Assembly: GCF_007993865.1 (NCBI RefSeq)
Contig: NZ_VIUH01000009.1
Location: 62,001-126,000 of the forward strand
From: Pseudomonas sp. SJZ079
Lineage (GTDB): Bacteria; Pseudomonadota; Gammaproteobacteria; Pseudomonadales; Pseudomonadaceae
Reading direction: 5' to 3'
DNA: 64,000 nucleotides
Every line of letters begins with the position of its first letter. The stretch's first letter is position 1. A program made the translations under genes and the position numbers. The notes under the pieces were generated by a model. That model made no database searches and was not told the DNA's origin. It saw nothing but the letters and a program-made list of their open reading frames with translations. This document shows, piece after piece, positions 17,871 to 27,567 of the stretch.

Positions 17871-20800
17871 TTACCAGGTGTCGACGAAACTGCGCTTCCT
17901 ACCCTCGCGCACCGCCGGGGCAGGCGTCGCGCTCAAACCGCGCAACAGCCAGCTGCGGGTCTCCTGCGGGTCGATCACCGCATCGATCTCCAGGTAGCTG
18001 GCCATGTTGATGGCCTTGCCGCTCTGGTAGGCCTTGGCCAGCAGTTTGTCGAACAGCGCCTTTTGCGCATCGGGGTCTTGCTGGGCCGCCAGTTCCTTGG
18101 CGAAGCCCAGACGCACCGCGCCCTCCAGGCCCATGGCGCCAAACTCACCGCTGGGCCAGGCGATGGTAAACAGCGGCGAATGGAAGCTGCCGGCGGCCAT
18201 CGCCTGCGCACCCAGGCCGTAGCCCTTGCGCAGCACTACGGTGAAAAACGGCACGCTGAGGCTGGCGGCGGCGACGAACATGCGTGACACGTGGCGCACC
18301 GTGGCCTGTTGCTCGGCCTGCGGGCCGACCATGAATCCGGGGGTATCGCACAGCGACAGCATGGGGACAGCGAAGGCGTCGCACAGCTGCATAAAGCGCG
18401 CGGCCTTGTCGCCGGCCTGGGCGTCGATGGCGCCGCCGAGGTGCGCGGGGTTATTCGCCAGCAGGCCGAAGGGCCGGCCCTCGATGCGAATGAAGGCGGT
18501 GATCAGCCCGGGCGCGAACTGGCGGCGCAGCTCCAGCACGCTGTCGCTGTCGGCCAGAGTGTCGATCAGCTGGCGGATGTCGTAGACGCGCAGGCGGTTC
18601 TGCGGAATCAGCTGGCGCAATTGGCGTTGGTCGGCGCACTGCCAGTCATTCAGAGGCCCCTGAAAATAGCTCAGGTACTGCTGGGCTACGCGCACGGCGT
18701 CGGCTTCATCGCGCACCACTACGTCGATGACTCCGTTCGGTGCCTGCACGCTGACCGGGCCGACCTGCTCCGGGGTGAAGCGGCCGAGGCCACCGCCTTC
18801 GATCATCGCCGGGCCGGCCATGCCGATGCTCGCGTTTTCGGTGGCGATAATCACATCGCAACAGCCCAGCAGGGCGGCATTGCCGGCGAAACAACGCCCG
18901 GAGACCACGCCGACCAGCGGCACCAGCCCGGACAGTTTGGCCATGCCGACGAAGGTGTGGCAGTCGAGCCCGGCCACGCCGACGAAATCGGTGTCGCCGG
19001 GGCGACCGCCGCCACCCTCGGCGAACAGCACCAGCGGCAGGCGCCACTGTGCGGCCAGGTTGAGCATGCGGTCGGTCTTCTTGTGATTCATGATTCCCTG
19101 GGTGCCGGCGAACACCGTGTAGTCGTAGGCGATGGCCATGCAGCGCGCGGCCTGATCGCCAAACGCGGCGGCGTTGACCGTGCCGATACCCGTCACCAGA
19201 CCATCGGCCGGGCTCAGTTCGAGCAGCTCCTCTGGCGTGCGCCGGCGGCGCTGGGCGGCCAGGGCCAGGGCGCCGTATTCGATGAAGCTGCCGTCATCGA
19301 GCAGTTCCGCGAGGTTCTCCCGGGTGGTGCGCTGGCCGGTCTTGCGCCGTTTGGCCACGGCCAGTGGGCGGCGCTCGTCGCGGGTAATGGCATGCCGCTC
19401 CAGTACTTCGGCGAGGTCGGCGCGGATATGCTCCAGATCCAGGCTCTCCTCGCTGTGCAGCTGGGCGCCGCTGACCTCGGCCGGCTCGATGAACAACAAG
19501 GCCTGGCCTTCGCCGACCGGACTGCCCGGCTGCACGGCCAGGGCGCGGACGATGCCGCTGTGGCTGGCCTTGACCACGAACTCCATCTTCATCGCCTCGA
19601 GCACCGCGATGCTTTGGCCGACGGCAATGGCATCGCCCTCGGCCACCTCCAGGTTGACCAGTACGCCGGTACTGGGGCTGGTCAGCGGCAGCGTGCCAGG
19701 CGGGGCATCGACACTGCTCGGCGGAACGCTGGCGCTAGCCGGCGATTGGGCGAAATACAGGTGCGCATGGGCCTGCTGCTGCGGCGTCAGCAACGACTCC
19801 AGCTGGCCTTCCACGAAGCGGGTGTTGACCTGGTAGGCGGCGATCTGCGGCAGGCGCAGCAGGTTCTGCAGCAGGTGCAGATTGCTGGCCACGCCCTCCA
19901 GGCGGAACTCGCACAGCGCGCGGTAGGCGCGGCGCAGGGCGCTGGGGTAATCCGCCGCGTGAGCGATCAGCTTGGCCAGCAGCGAGTCGTAGCTGGGGTT
20001 GACCGGGTAGCCGGCGTAACCATAGCCGTCGACCCGCAGGCCCAGTCCGCTGGGCGGCTCATAGGCACTCAGGGTGCCCACGGCCGGGCGAGTACTGCCG
20101 TCGGCGTGCAGGGTTTCCAGATTGATCCGCAGCTGCAGGGCACAGCCTTGCAGCGCGGGTGCCTGCTCCAGGCCGAGCTCGGCCAGGCTGGCACCGGCGG
20201 CCAGGCGCAATTGACTGTGCAGCAGGTCGACGCCGGTGACCTGCTCGGTGACGGTGTGTTCCACCTGAATGCGCGGGTTGGCTTCCATGAAGTAGAACAG
20301 TTCGGGCCGATCGCCATCGAGCAAGAACTCGAAGGTGCCGAGCCCCTGGTACTTGACCTCGGCGGCCAGGGTCAGCGCGGCGGCGATCATCCGCTCGCGG
20401 GTGGCGTGCGGCAGGTGCGGGCTGGGGGCGATTTCCACCAGCTTTTGCTGGCAGCGCTGCAGGCTGCAATCGCGCTCCCACAGATGGCTGGCCGCGCCCG
20501 TGCCGTCGCCCAGGACCTGGATCTCGATATGCCGGGCGTTGCTCAGCAGTTGCTCGACGTAGAGCGCGTCGAGGCCAAAGGCCGCGCGGGCTTCCGATTG
20601 GCAGCGGGCATAGGCCTGATCCAGCGCCGCCTCGTCGAACACCGCGCGCATGCCGCGGCCGCCACCGCCGGCCAGCGCCTTGAGCATCACCGCGCCGCCG
20701 CTGCCGAGGCTGCGCAAATACTCGCGAGCCTCGTCCAGGCTGACCGCGCGACTGATGCCGCTGACCAAGGGCACGTTACAGCGCTCGGCCAGGGCTCTGG

Positions 20801-21155
20801 CCTGGGCCTTGTCGCCAAACAGTTCGAGCACCTCGGCGCTGGGGCCGACGAAGCGGATGCCGGCGGCCTGACAACGGCGAGCGAACTCGGCATGTTCCGC
20901 GAGAAAGCCGTAGCCCGGATGAATCGCCTCGCAGCCTTCGGCCTGGGCGATGGCGATCAGTTGGTCCATATCCAGGTAGGCCGCTACGCCACGCCCCTTG
21001 AGCGCGACGGCGCGGTCGGCCTTGCGCACGTGCAGCGAAGCGGCGTCGTCCTCGGCGAAAACGGCGACTGAGCGGATGCCCAGCTCGGCGGCGGCGCGGG
21101 CGATACGGATGGCGATCTCGCCACGGTTGGCGATCAGCAGGGCAGAAAAAGGCAT
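17871..21155 (-). CDS. Single-chain biotin-dependent acyl-CoA carboxylase (BC-BCCP-CT fusion)
   Basis: 1094 aa from MPFSALLIANRGEIAIRIA, with GGAGTGG as ribosome site. Order: biotin carboxylase (residues 1-450; GGGGRGMR, EMNPRIQVEHTVTE-like FMEANPRIQVEH), biotin carrier domain near 510-570 with EAMKMEF, then a carboxyltransferase from about 600 with both halves (AEGGGGRPGDTDFVG, LCDTPGFMVG, RKGYGLGAQAM). This layout matches the single-chain long-chain acyl-CoA carboxylases; the acyl substrate cannot be read from sequence. It splits the ispA-dxs pair and has palindromes on both flanks. Confidence 0.88.
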   Translation of the reverse strand: MPFSALLIANRGEIAIRIARAAAELGIRSVAVFAEDDAASLHVRKADRAVALKGRGVAAYLDMDQLIAIAQAEGCEAIHPGYGFLAEHAEFARRCQAAGIRFVGPSAEVLELFGDKAQARALAERCNVPLVSGISRAVSLDEAREYLRSLGSGGAVMLKALAGGGGRGMRAVFDEAALDQAYARCQSEARAAFGLDALYVEQLLSNARHIEIQVLGDGTGAASHLWERDCSLQRCQQKLVEIAPSPHLPHATRERMIAAALTLAAEVKYQGLGTFEFLLDGDRPELFYFMEANPRIQVEHTVTEQVTGVDLLHSQLRLAAGASLAELGLEQAPALQGCALQLRINLETLHADGSTRPAVGTLSAYEPPSGLGLRVDGYGYAGYPVNPSYDSLLAKLIAHAADYPSALRRAYRALCEFRLEGVASNLHLLQNLLRLPQIAAYQVNTRFVEGQLESLLTPQQQAHAHLYFAQSPASASVPPSSVDAPPGTLPLTSPSTGVLVNLEVAEGDAIAVGQSIAVLEAMKMEFVVKASHSGIVRALAVQPGSPVGEGQALLFIEPAEVSGAQLHSEESLDLEHIRADLAEVLERHAITRDERRPLAVAKRRKTGQRTTRENLAELLDDGSFIEYGALALAAQRRRRTPEELLELSPADGLVTGIGTVNAAAFGDQAARCMAIAYDYTVFAGTQGIMNHKKTDRMLNLAAQWRLPLVLFAEGGGGRPGDTDFVGVAGLDCHTFVGMAKLSGLVPLVGVVSGRCFAGNAALLGCCDVIIATENASIGMAGPAMIEGGGLGRFTPEQVGPVSVQAPNGVIDVVVRDEADAVRVAQQYLSYFQGPLNDWQCADQRQLRQLIPQNRLRVYDIRQLIDTLADSDSVLELRRQFAPGLITAFIRIEGRPFGLLANNPAHLGGAIDAQAGDKAARFMQLCDAFAVPMLSLCDTPGFMVGPQAEQQATVRHVSRMFVAAASLSVPFFTVVLRKGYGLGAQAMAAGSFHSPLFTIAWPSGEFGAMGLEGAVRLGFAKELAAQQDPDAQKALFDKLLAKAYQSGKAINMASYLEIDAVIDPQETRSWLLRGLSATPAPAVREGRKRSFVDTW

Positions 21156-21279
21156 GGCCACTCCACAGGCGTTTAGTCTGCGAGCCATCTTAGGCGCTCT
21201 ACGGACAGGGTAAATGAAGCCTCAGCGGCCAGCGGTTGGGCTATTAGTCTGGGTGATGGTGGAGGTCATTGGTTGGGCA

Positions 21280-21309
21280 GCCCGGATGTATTACCACCGC
21301 CATCCGGGC
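21280..21309. repeat. Palindromic repeat (GCCCGGATG…CATCCGGGC)
   Basis: Nine-bp perfect arms around a 12-nt loop between ispA and the carboxylase gene. It may act as a partial terminator for ispA or be an insertion scar. Confidence 0.65.
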
Positions 21310-21329
21310 GTGACCTGGATTACCCGAGG

Positions 21330-22217
21330 CTAGCTGCGGCGTTCAACTATGTAGCGGGCCAGTTCGCGCAACGGCTCGGCGGCGCTGTCGAACAGGCGCA
21401 GGGCATGCAGCGCCTGATCGCGCAGTTCCAGGGCGTAGGCCTTGGCGGCATCGAGGCCGAGCAGCGCCGGGTAGGTCGGCTTGTCATGGGCCTGATCCTT
21501 GCCTTGGGTCTTGCCCAGGGTGGCGGTGTCGCTCTCCACATCGAGGATGTCATCCTGCACCTGGAACGCCAGGCCAATGGCCTGGGCATAGGTGTGCAGG
21601 GCCCGCACGCTGCGCTCGTCGACGCGGCCACTGCACAGCGCACCGAGACGCACACTGGCTTCGATCAGCGCCCCGGTCTTGTGTCGGTGCATGGTTTCCA
21701 GCGCCGACTGGTCGAGTGTTTGGCCGACCGAGCCGAGGTCGATGGCCTGGCCGCCGACCATTCCGGCGGGGCCGGCGGCATGCGCCAGGCAGCTGATCAT
21801 GCTCAGACGCAGCTCGGCGGAGTGCGGGTTGCAGTGGGCGTCGGCGAGCACCTCGAAGGCCAGGCTCTGCAGGCCATCGCCGGCGAGAATCGCCAAGGCC
21901 TCATCGAAGGCTTTATGGGTAGTGGGCTGGCCGCGACGCAGGTCGTCGTCGTCCATGGCCGGCAAGTCATCGTGCACCAGGGAGTAGGCGTGGATCAGTT
22001 CGACCGCACAGGCCGCACCATCGGCCTGCTCCGGCTCGCCGCCGAGGGCTTCGCAGGCGGCGTAAACCAGTAGCGGGCGTACCCGCTTGCCACCGTTGAT
22101 CACGCTGTAGCGCATGGCCTGGTAAAGCCGGGCCAGTTCCGTGGGCGGGGCCGCAAACAACCGGTCCAAGGCCGCATCGACGCGGCTTTGGCTACGCGCC
22201 TGATAGGCCGCGATCAT
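21330..22217 (-). CDS. ispA: Farnesyl diphosphate synthase
   Basis: 295 aa. Both aspartate-rich motifs are present: first [14 protein letters not shown] (residues about 82-95) and second FQVQDDILD. Also [13 protein letters not shown] near residue 40. It condenses IPP with DMAPP and GPP to FPP for quinones and undecaprenyl phosphate. Start overlaps the xseB stop by 4 nt. Confidence 0.95.
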   Translation of the reverse strand: MIAAYQARSQSRVDAALDRLFAAPPTELARLYQAMRYSVINGGKRVRPLLVYAACEALGGEPEQADGAACAVELIHAYSLVHDDLPAMDDDDLRRGQPTTHKAFDEALAILAGDGLQSLAFEVLADAHCNPHSAELRLSMISCLAHAAGPAGMVGGQAIDLGSVGQTLDQSALETMHRHKTGALIEASVRLGALCSGRVDERSVRALHTYAQAIGLAFQVQDDILDVESDTATLGKTQGKDQAHDKPTYPALLGLDAAKAYALELRDQALHALRLFDSAAEPLRELARYIVERRS

Positions 22218-22456
22218 GCCTGTCGGTCCGCGTCGAAGGGGGCTTCCTCCAGCTCGCCATCGCGCTCCAGGAGGATCTGCACCTTTTGCTCGGCCTGGGC
22301 CAGAGCCGCCTGGCAGTCGCGGGTCAGGCGAATACCTTGTTCGAAGGCCGCCAGCGAATCTTCCAGGGTCAGCTCGCCGGTTTCCAGGCGTTCGACCAGG
22401 TTCTGCAGATCGGTGAGGGACTGCTCGAAATCGAGCGCAGCTTTTTTACGGGCCAT
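22214..22456 (-). CDS. xseB: Exodeoxyribonuclease VII small subunit
   Basis: 80 aa, normal length. The conserved [20 protein letters not shown] and [12 protein letters not shown] helices are complete. Forms a multi-subunit ssDNA exonuclease with XseA, encoded elsewhere. First gene of the xseB-ispA unit. Confidence 0.95.
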   Translation of the reverse strand: MARKKAALDFEQSLTDLQNLVERLETGELTLEDSLAAFEQGIRLTRDCQAALAQAEQKVQILLERDGELEEAPFDADRQA

Positions 22457-22586
22457 GGCGGGCGTTCTCAGCGGGGTATCGGCGGGCTTGCAACCGGCGC
22501 GACACTAGCAGAGCCGCGCAGCTCGGGCAAATCAAGCCACTGTATACAGCGGCTGGCGTGAGGCTGTCAGCGCCTTGGTGCTGGGC

Positions 22587-23357
22587 TCAGGCGGCGAAAT
22601 AAGTCGCCCAGAAATAATAGCCGGTCATACCGCTGCCTACCGCAATCACCAGGGCGCGCAACAGCTTGGGCGGCAGACGTTGGCCGAGGGCACCGCCGGC
22701 ATAGCCGCCGAGGGTGGCGCCGCCCAGCAGGATCGCCAGCTCGTACCAGCTGACTCGCCCGGCGACCACGAAGGTCAGGGTGGCGACGCTGTAGATCACT
22801 GCCGAGATCAGGTTCTTCAGGGCGTTGGCGCGGGCCAGTGGATGACCTTCGATGGCGAAGGCCGCCAGCTGCAGGATGCCCATGCCGGCACCGAAATAAC
22901 CGCCGTAGATCGAGACCCCGATGTGGGCGCCGAGCGACCAGCGGCTGTGCGGCGGTTGCGCCGCGGGTGCGCGGCGTGCCGCCAGCGCGCGACTGAGCCA
23001 GGGGCTGGCGGCGAACAAGGCGGTGGCCGCCAGTAGCAGCCAGGGGATCAGCCCGCGAAAGAGCTCATCGCCGCCGGCCAACAGCAACAGGCCGCCGAGC
23101 AGGCCACCACAGAGGCCGGCGAGCAGCAGCGGTATCAGATAGCGGCCGAGCGGACGCAGCGAGGCGCGTGCGGCCCAGGCTCCGGCCAGGCTGGCGGGCC
23201 ACAATGCCACGGCATTGGTGGCATTGGCCGTGACCGGCGGCAGACCGGCGGCGAGCAACGCCGGGAAGGAAAAGAAGGTGCCGCCGCCCGCCAGGGCGTT
23301 CATGCCGCCAGCGGCGAAGCCGGCAAGCACCAGCAACAACATATCGAACAGGCTCAT
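22587..23357 (-). CDS. TSUP (TauE/SafE) family membrane transporter
   Basis: 256 aa from MSLFDMLLLVLAGF; the longer in-frame upstream sequence is not membrane-like. About eight hydrophobic segments. The family hallmark glycine-rich repeats occur in each half: AGGMNALAGGGTFFSFPALL and YGGYFGAGMGILQLAAFA. TSUP proteins export or import sulfite, sulfonates or other small anions; no neighbour indicates the substrate. Confidence 0.85.
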   Translation of the reverse strand: MSLFDMLLLVLAGFAAGGMNALAGGGTFFSFPALLAAGLPPVTANATNAVALWPASLAGAWAARASLRPLGRYLIPLLLAGLCGGLLGGLLLLAGGDELFRGLIPWLLLAATALFAASPWLSRALAARRAPAAQPPHSRWSLGAHIGVSIYGGYFGAGMGILQLAAFAIEGHPLARANALKNLISAVIYSVATLTFVVAGRVSWYELAILLGGATLGGYAGGALGQRLPPKLLRALVIAVGSGMTGYYFWATYFAA

Positions 23358-23473
23358 GCTGCGATCCGTGCAAAAAGAGGGCAGCTTACGCGGCGCACCG
23401 AAAACGGCCAAGTCGACCAAGGTGGCGGGCTGAGCATCGGTTTCGCCATTGTGCATGATCTGCGGGCATTAAA

Positions 23474-23494
23474 AAGCCGGCTTGTGGCCGGCTT
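23474..23494 (-). terminator. Intrinsic terminator of ppa
   Basis: AAGCCGGC / GCCGGCTT hairpin with a 5-nt loop, followed on the minus strand by TTTTT; 18 nt past the ppa stop. Confidence 0.85.
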
Positions 23495-23511
23495 AAGGGG
23501 GAGGTCAGGGC

Positions 23512-24039
23512 TTATTTTTGGTAAGCCGCAACCGCCTTGATAATTTCGGCGCGGGCCGCGTCGGCGTTACCCCAGCCTTCGACCTTGACCCACTTGCCTT
23601 TCTCGAGATCCTTGTAGTTCTCGAAGAAGTGCTTGATCTGCTCAAGCAGCAGGGCCGGCAGGTCGGTGTATTCCTTGACGTCCACGTACAGCTGGCTGAG
23701 CTTGTCGTGCGGTACGGCGATTAGCTTGGCGTCGCCGCCGGCTTCGTCGGTCATGTGCAGCACGCCAACCGGACGCGCACGGATCACCGCGCCCGGCGCA
23801 ACCGGGTAGGGGGTTACGACCAGCACGTCGAGGGCGTCGCCGTCGTCGGCCAGGGTGTTGGGGATGTAGCCGTAGTTGGCCGGGTAGAACATCGGGGTGG
23901 CCATGAAACGGTCGACGAACAGGCAGTCGCTGTCCTTGTCGATTTCATATTTGATCGGCGCGTGGTTGGCCGGAATTTCGATGGCGACGTAGATGTCGTT
24001 CGGCACGTCTTTACCAGCTGGAATCTTGCTGTAGCTCAT
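23512..24039 (-). CDS. ppa: Inorganic pyrophosphatase (family I)
   Basis: 175 aa from [11 protein letters not shown]. The active-site signature [10 protein letters not shown] is present together with the upstream [16 protein letters not shown] segment and the C-terminal [11 protein letters not shown]. Hydrolyses pyrophosphate with Mg2+. Single-gene unit with its own terminator. Confidence 0.97.
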   Translation of the reverse strand: MSYSKIPAGKDVPNDIYVAIEIPANHAPIKYEIDKDSDCLFVDRFMATPMFYPANYGYIPNTLADDGDALDVLVVTPYPVAPGAVIRARPVGVLHMTDEAGGDAKLIAVPHDKLSQLYVDVKEYTDLPALLLEQIKHFFENYKDLEKGKWVKVEGWGNADAARAEIIKAVAAYQK

Positions 24040-24116
24040 AGGGTGACTCCCAGGGATGGGCCAAAAAAGTGGCGCGATTATAGGCACATTCCCCGGTCGT
24101 TGCTATGCCGGGCTGC

Positions 24117-24956
24117 TTAGCCATTGGTCGCGCAGTGGTGTTCTTTGGCTCTAGTGCGATAGTCGGGGTGGGTGGCCAGTAGGAGTTGCAGGCGCGCCAG
24201 TGGGTCTTGCCGGTAGAACAGCCTGAGCTGCGCGTACACCGCCGGGAAGGCAGCGGTCAGTAGATCCGGAGCGCTGAAGAAGTACTCGCTGGTCACCGCG
24301 AAGAACTCCGCCGGGTCTTCGGCGGCGTAAGGGTCGATGGCGGTGACTGCCGCGGGGTTGGCATCCAGTTGCGCGTTGAGCCGGTCATAGGCGCTCTGCA
24401 TGGCACTCGCCCAGTCTTTGACGCGCATGTCGCGGTGCAGCGGCGGCAAGCCGTTGGCGTCGCCGCCGAGCATATCCAGCTTGTGCGCCAGTTCGTGGAT
24501 CACCAGGTTGTAGGCGTCCCAGTCACCGCTGGCCTGCACGCCAGGCCAGGCCAGGATCACCGGACCTTGCTGCCAGGCTTCGCCGCTGTGTGCGGCGTCC
24601 CACTCATGCACCACGCCACTGGCGTCGCGGTGGCGTTGCGGGCTGACGAAATCGTCCGGGTAAAGGACGATTTCATGAAAACCGCGGTACCAGTCCCGCT
24701 CAGGCAACTGCAGCAATGGCAGTTCGGCTTGCGCCGCGAGCGTCAGGCGCGCCAGCTCATCGAGCTCGACGCCGGGCAGGGCGGTGAGGTGTTTGTGATG
24801 CAGGAATAACTGCGCACGCTCGCGCAAGCGCTGGTCTTCGGCCTCGCTCAGGCCGTCGAGTATCGGCAAGCTACGACGCACCGTGGCCCAGGTCGCGGGG
24901 CTGATGGGGTGGCGGGCAAGGATGCGCTGACGGCGCCAGGCGCGGAGCGACCACAT
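24117..24956 (-). CDS. MtfA-like zinc-dependent peptidase (M90 family)
   Basis: 279 aa, cytosolic. Metal motif VIHELAHKLDMLGG with the downstream glutamate in DPAEFFAVTSEYFF; also GFHEIVLYPDDFV. MtfA in E. coli interacts with the Mlc repressor and has aminopeptidase activity; whether that applies here is unknown. Its stop is 77 nt before the ppa start on the same strand. Confidence 0.87.
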   Translation of the reverse strand: MWSLRAWRRQRILARHPISPATWATVRRSLPILDGLSEAEDQRLRERAQLFLHHKHLTALPGVELDELARLTLAAQAELPLLQLPERDWYRGFHEIVLYPDDFVSPQRHRDASGVVHEWDAAHSGEAWQQGPVILAWPGVQASGDWDAYNLVIHELAHKLDMLGGDANGLPPLHRDMRVKDWASAMQSAYDRLNAQLDANPAAVTAIDPYAAEDPAEFFAVTSEYFFSAPDLLTAAFPAVYAQLRLFYRQDPLARLQLLLATHPDYRTRAKEHHCATNG

Positions 24957-25088
24957 GGCTATTCGACTCAGGTTGTAGGGTTACTCACCTTAAAGCGTCG
25001 TTTGTGTGGGCGACAAGCGGCGGCAAGTCGGTATATCGGCATAAAGGCTGCAACGCTCTGGGAGGTCACGTCCTAGGGAGTGCTCGCG

Positions 25089-26687
25089 ATGTCGATAGAA
25101 CGCATGGATCATCCCGCCGTCAGCCTGGTACAGGGCCATGGAATCGACCTGCCGGCCCAGGCGGCGCGGACTCGGGCGAGGTGGCTGGCTGGCCGTCAGG
25201 GCCGCGCGCCGGTACTGCTGGTGGCGCTTTTGTGGGCGCGCGACTGCCCCGATGTGGTGCAGCGGCTGGAACGCTACCTGGATGAAGTGTTCGACGATTA
25301 TCGCTGTACGCCGCAGGGCTGGAGCGAAGTGCAGGCCGCTCGTCAGGTTCTGGCGGCGCTCAACCAGCGGCTATTTTTTCGCCAGCAAACAGGCCGCAGC
25401 ATTCCACAGTTGAACGCCGGGCTGTTGCTGGTGCAGGGTGACGAGGTGCAATTTCTCCAGGCCGGCGCGATTGGCCTGCTGCGCTACCAGGCCAGCGGTT
25501 TGCACAGTCTGGTCGGGCGTGACGGCATGCAGCTGGGGATGCAGGCCGAGCTGGCGTTGGTGCAACAGCGGCTGCCGTTGCAGCCGGGTGAGGCGTTGTT
25601 GCTGGCGCCCCAGCCATTGCTCGGCGTCGCCGATTTGCAGGCCTTCCGCACCCAGTGCGAGACGCTCTGCGTGGACCGCCTGCCGACATTGTTGAAGCCG
25701 CTGCTGAGCGCGCCGGGCGCCGCGGTATTGCTCTTGCCGGGCGCGGCCGACAGCCCGCCACCCGTCACCGCGCGGGAGCAGTGGCCGGCGCTGTCCGAGG
25801 CGGTGGCCGGTATGCAGTTGGATGGTTGGACCTTGCTCAGCAGCTGTGCCTTCGGTCCGCCCGGGCGCGTATTCAAGGCCCGTGATGGGGCGGGTTGCGA
25901 GGCGTTGTTGTGGCTGGCCGAGAAGGCGGCCGATGAGGCCTTCTGGCAGCGCGAATGGGCCTTGCGTCGCAGTCCGCTGGCCAGCTTGCCGCAGGTGGTG
26001 TCGTCCCGTCAGCCGCGTCAGCATGCGTTTCTGCTGTTCGAGTTGCCGGCGCCGGGGATGCGCAGCCTCAACGACTGGGTGGCGGCGCATGCGCCATTGG
26101 ATGGACAAAGCCTGCTGGCCTTGCTCGATCAACTGATCGCGGCGGTGCGGGCGTTGCAGCGTCGGGGCATGCAAGGGCTGTGGTTGAGCCCGCAACATAT
26201 ATTGGTTGGCGACGGCGGCCGTCTGCTGTTGTTGCCAGAGCATGCCGCGCTGTTACCGGGCGTGCCCCGGCAAGGTTTACCCGATGAGGCGATTCCGCTG
26301 GCGCCGGAGTTGCGCGGCGAGGGGCGGGTGGATGGCCGCGCCGATCAGTTCGCCGTGGCGGCGCTGACCTATTGGCTGCTCTGCGGCCGCTGGCCGGAAG
26401 TCGCCTGTCCGGAGGGCGGCGCGCAGAGTCGCTATGTGCCTTTGGCCTCGTTCAGCGGTTACCTGCCAGCGGGCTGGGATGGCGTGTTGGCGCGGGCCCT
26501 GGCGCCGCAACCGGGCGCGCGCTTCGAGGCCTTGTCGGAGTTTCGCCAGGCCCTGCAGCACCCGCTGCAGCATCCCGTGGGGGTGGCGCGTGCGCACGGC
26601 TGGCGCCGGCGGCGCTGGCAGCTGGCGCTGTTGGCCACGCTGACGGCGCAGCTGTTGCTGGGCTTGTGGCTCAGCCTGAGCGGCTAA
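25089..26687 (+). CDS. Membrane-anchored PP2C-kinase fusion with lost catalytic residues (pseudophosphatase/pseudokinase)
   Basis: 532 aa from ATG 25089, with AGGGAG 8 nt upstream (GTG 25080 also possible). The layout follows Pseudomonas PP2C-Ser/Thr-kinase fusions: phosphatase-like residues 1-225, kinase-like 240-490, and a C-terminal membrane helix about 510-530. The PP2C metal aspartates are absent (LLVALLWARDC for the ADG strand; QAGAIGLLRY for the HVGD strand). In the kinase part the HRD loop reads GLWLSPQHILV, DFG reads PEHA, and no VAIK lysine is evident. The APE-like PLAPEL and a helix-F Asp (RADQFAVAALTYWLLCG) remain. Probably a binding or scaffold protein. Confidence 0.65.
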   Translation: MSIERMDHPAVSLVQGHGIDLPAQAARTRARWLAGRQGRAPVLLVALLWARDCPDVVQRLERYLDEVFDDYRCTPQGWSEVQAARQVLAALNQRLFFRQQTGRSIPQLNAGLLLVQGDEVQFLQAGAIGLLRYQASGLHSLVGRDGMQLGMQAELALVQQRLPLQPGEALLLAPQPLLGVADLQAFRTQCETLCVDRLPTLLKPLLSAPGAAVLLLPGAADSPPPVTAREQWPALSEAVAGMQLDGWTLLSSCAFGPPGRVFKARDGAGCEALLWLAEKAADEAFWQREWALRRSPLASLPQVVSSRQPRQHAFLLFELPAPGMRSLNDWVAAHAPLDGQSLLALLDQLIAAVRALQRRGMQGLWLSPQHILVGDGGRLLLLPEHAALLPGVPRQGLPDEAIPLAPELRGEGRVDGRADQFAVAALTYWLLCGRWPEVACPEGGAQSRYVPLASFSGYLPAGWDGVLARALAPQPGARFEALSEFRQALQHPLQHPVGVARAHGWRRRRWQLALLATLTAQLLLGLWLSLSG

Positions 26688-26695
26688 GCGACGGG

Positions 26696-26749
26696 ACCAC
26701 TGCTGCACATGGCTGGGCGCTTGGCGACGCAGCCATGTGCAGCAGTGGT
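26696..26749. terminator. 20-bp perfect inverted repeat between convergent genes
   Basis: Arms 26696-26715 and 26730-26749 are exact reverse complements with a 14-nt loop. It lies 9 nt after the pseudokinase stop and 6 nt before the end of the GNAT gene, and probably blocks read-through both ways. No T-tract. Confidence 0.6.
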
Positions 26750-26754
26750 GCGCC

Positions 26755-27210
26755 TCAGTCGCCGTTGATCGGCAGCACGTAGTTCTTGAACTGCTCGTCT
26801 TCGACGAAGCCGATGGACTCGTAGACTTTCTGCGCCACGTCGTTATCGCGGCTGGTGGCGACGCGCATGCGCACGGCGTTGGTCTCTTTGGCCATCTTCT
26901 TGGCGGTTTGCAGCAGGCGGTCGGCGACCAGTTGCCGGCGCGCGTCTTCGGCGACGTAGATGTCGTTGAGAATCCACACGCGCTTGAGCGACAGCGAAGA
27001 GAAGCTCGGGTAGAGCTGACAGAAGCCGAGCAGCTTGTCTTCGTCATCGGCCAGCGCCAGGTAGATCACCGACTCTTTGCGGCGCAGGCGGGTTTCCAGA
27101 AACTTGCGCGAGGAGTCGGGGTAGGGCAGCTCGTCATAGAACTCACGGTATTTGACGAACAGCGGAGTCAGCAGGTCCAGGTGTTCCAGGGTGGCTTGGA
27201 CTATGCGCAT
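26755..27210 (-). CDS. GNAT-family N-acetyltransferase
   Basis: 151 aa. The acetyl-CoA site resembles the RxxGxG/A pattern (VAEDARRQLVADRLLQTAKK) after WILNDIYV, and the C-terminal KVYESIGFVEDEQFKNYVLP is typical. Likely acetylates a small molecule or amine; substrate unknown. Confidence 0.8.
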   Translation of the reverse strand: MRIVQATLEHLDLLTPLFVKYREFYDELPYPDSSRKFLETRLRRKESVIYLALADDEDKLLGFCQLYPSFSSLSLKRVWILNDIYVAEDARRQLVADRLLQTAKKMAKETNAVRMRVATSRDNDVAQKVYESIGFVEDEQFKNYVLPINGD

Positions 27211-27567
27211 GGCGGGCCTCGGCTTCTATTGGCTGGATTGGCGGCGCAGGGGTCATGCCTGCGAAGACTCGATGCTGCCTAAAGCTTTTTGAATACGCAA
27301 TCCAAGCAAGCGTTTGATTGAGTTAATTGTCGAGCGCACCGTGAATGCTCGCTGCTTCCCCTCTGGGCCTGCCCCGGTTGGTTGCTGCGCTGGCTTGAAG
27401 GGGCCTGATAAAGGGAATTTATCCGCCCAGGGTGGTCTGAACAGGCGGCGCGCCGGAGGCAATCATTTCCCCCGCCGCGTGAGGCTCCGCGGCTCCCGCG
27501 CGCGAGTCGCTGTGCTAATCTGCCGCCAGGTTTTTCGGGCCTCGGCTGCCCGTTTCAGAGGTTATTC
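27211..27567. other. Intergenic region upstream of mpl, no gene seen
   Basis: 357 bp between the GNAT gene and mpl. No convincing small ORF, tRNA or repeat. It must carry the divergent promoters, but no strong -35/-10 pair is recognisable. mpl has a GAGG-like ribosome site (CAGAGGTTATTC). Confidence 0.6.

Noticed and set aside
18291..21071. A very long open frame (over 900 codons) on the plus strand
   Set aside because: It is the antisense shadow of the biotin-dependent carboxylase gene in G/C-rich DNA; it shows no recognisable domain, while the minus strand has all catalytic motifs.
27253..27462. 69-codon minus-strand frame between the GNAT gene and mpl
   Set aside because: No ribosome site, no recognisable sequence pattern and odd composition; likely chance.
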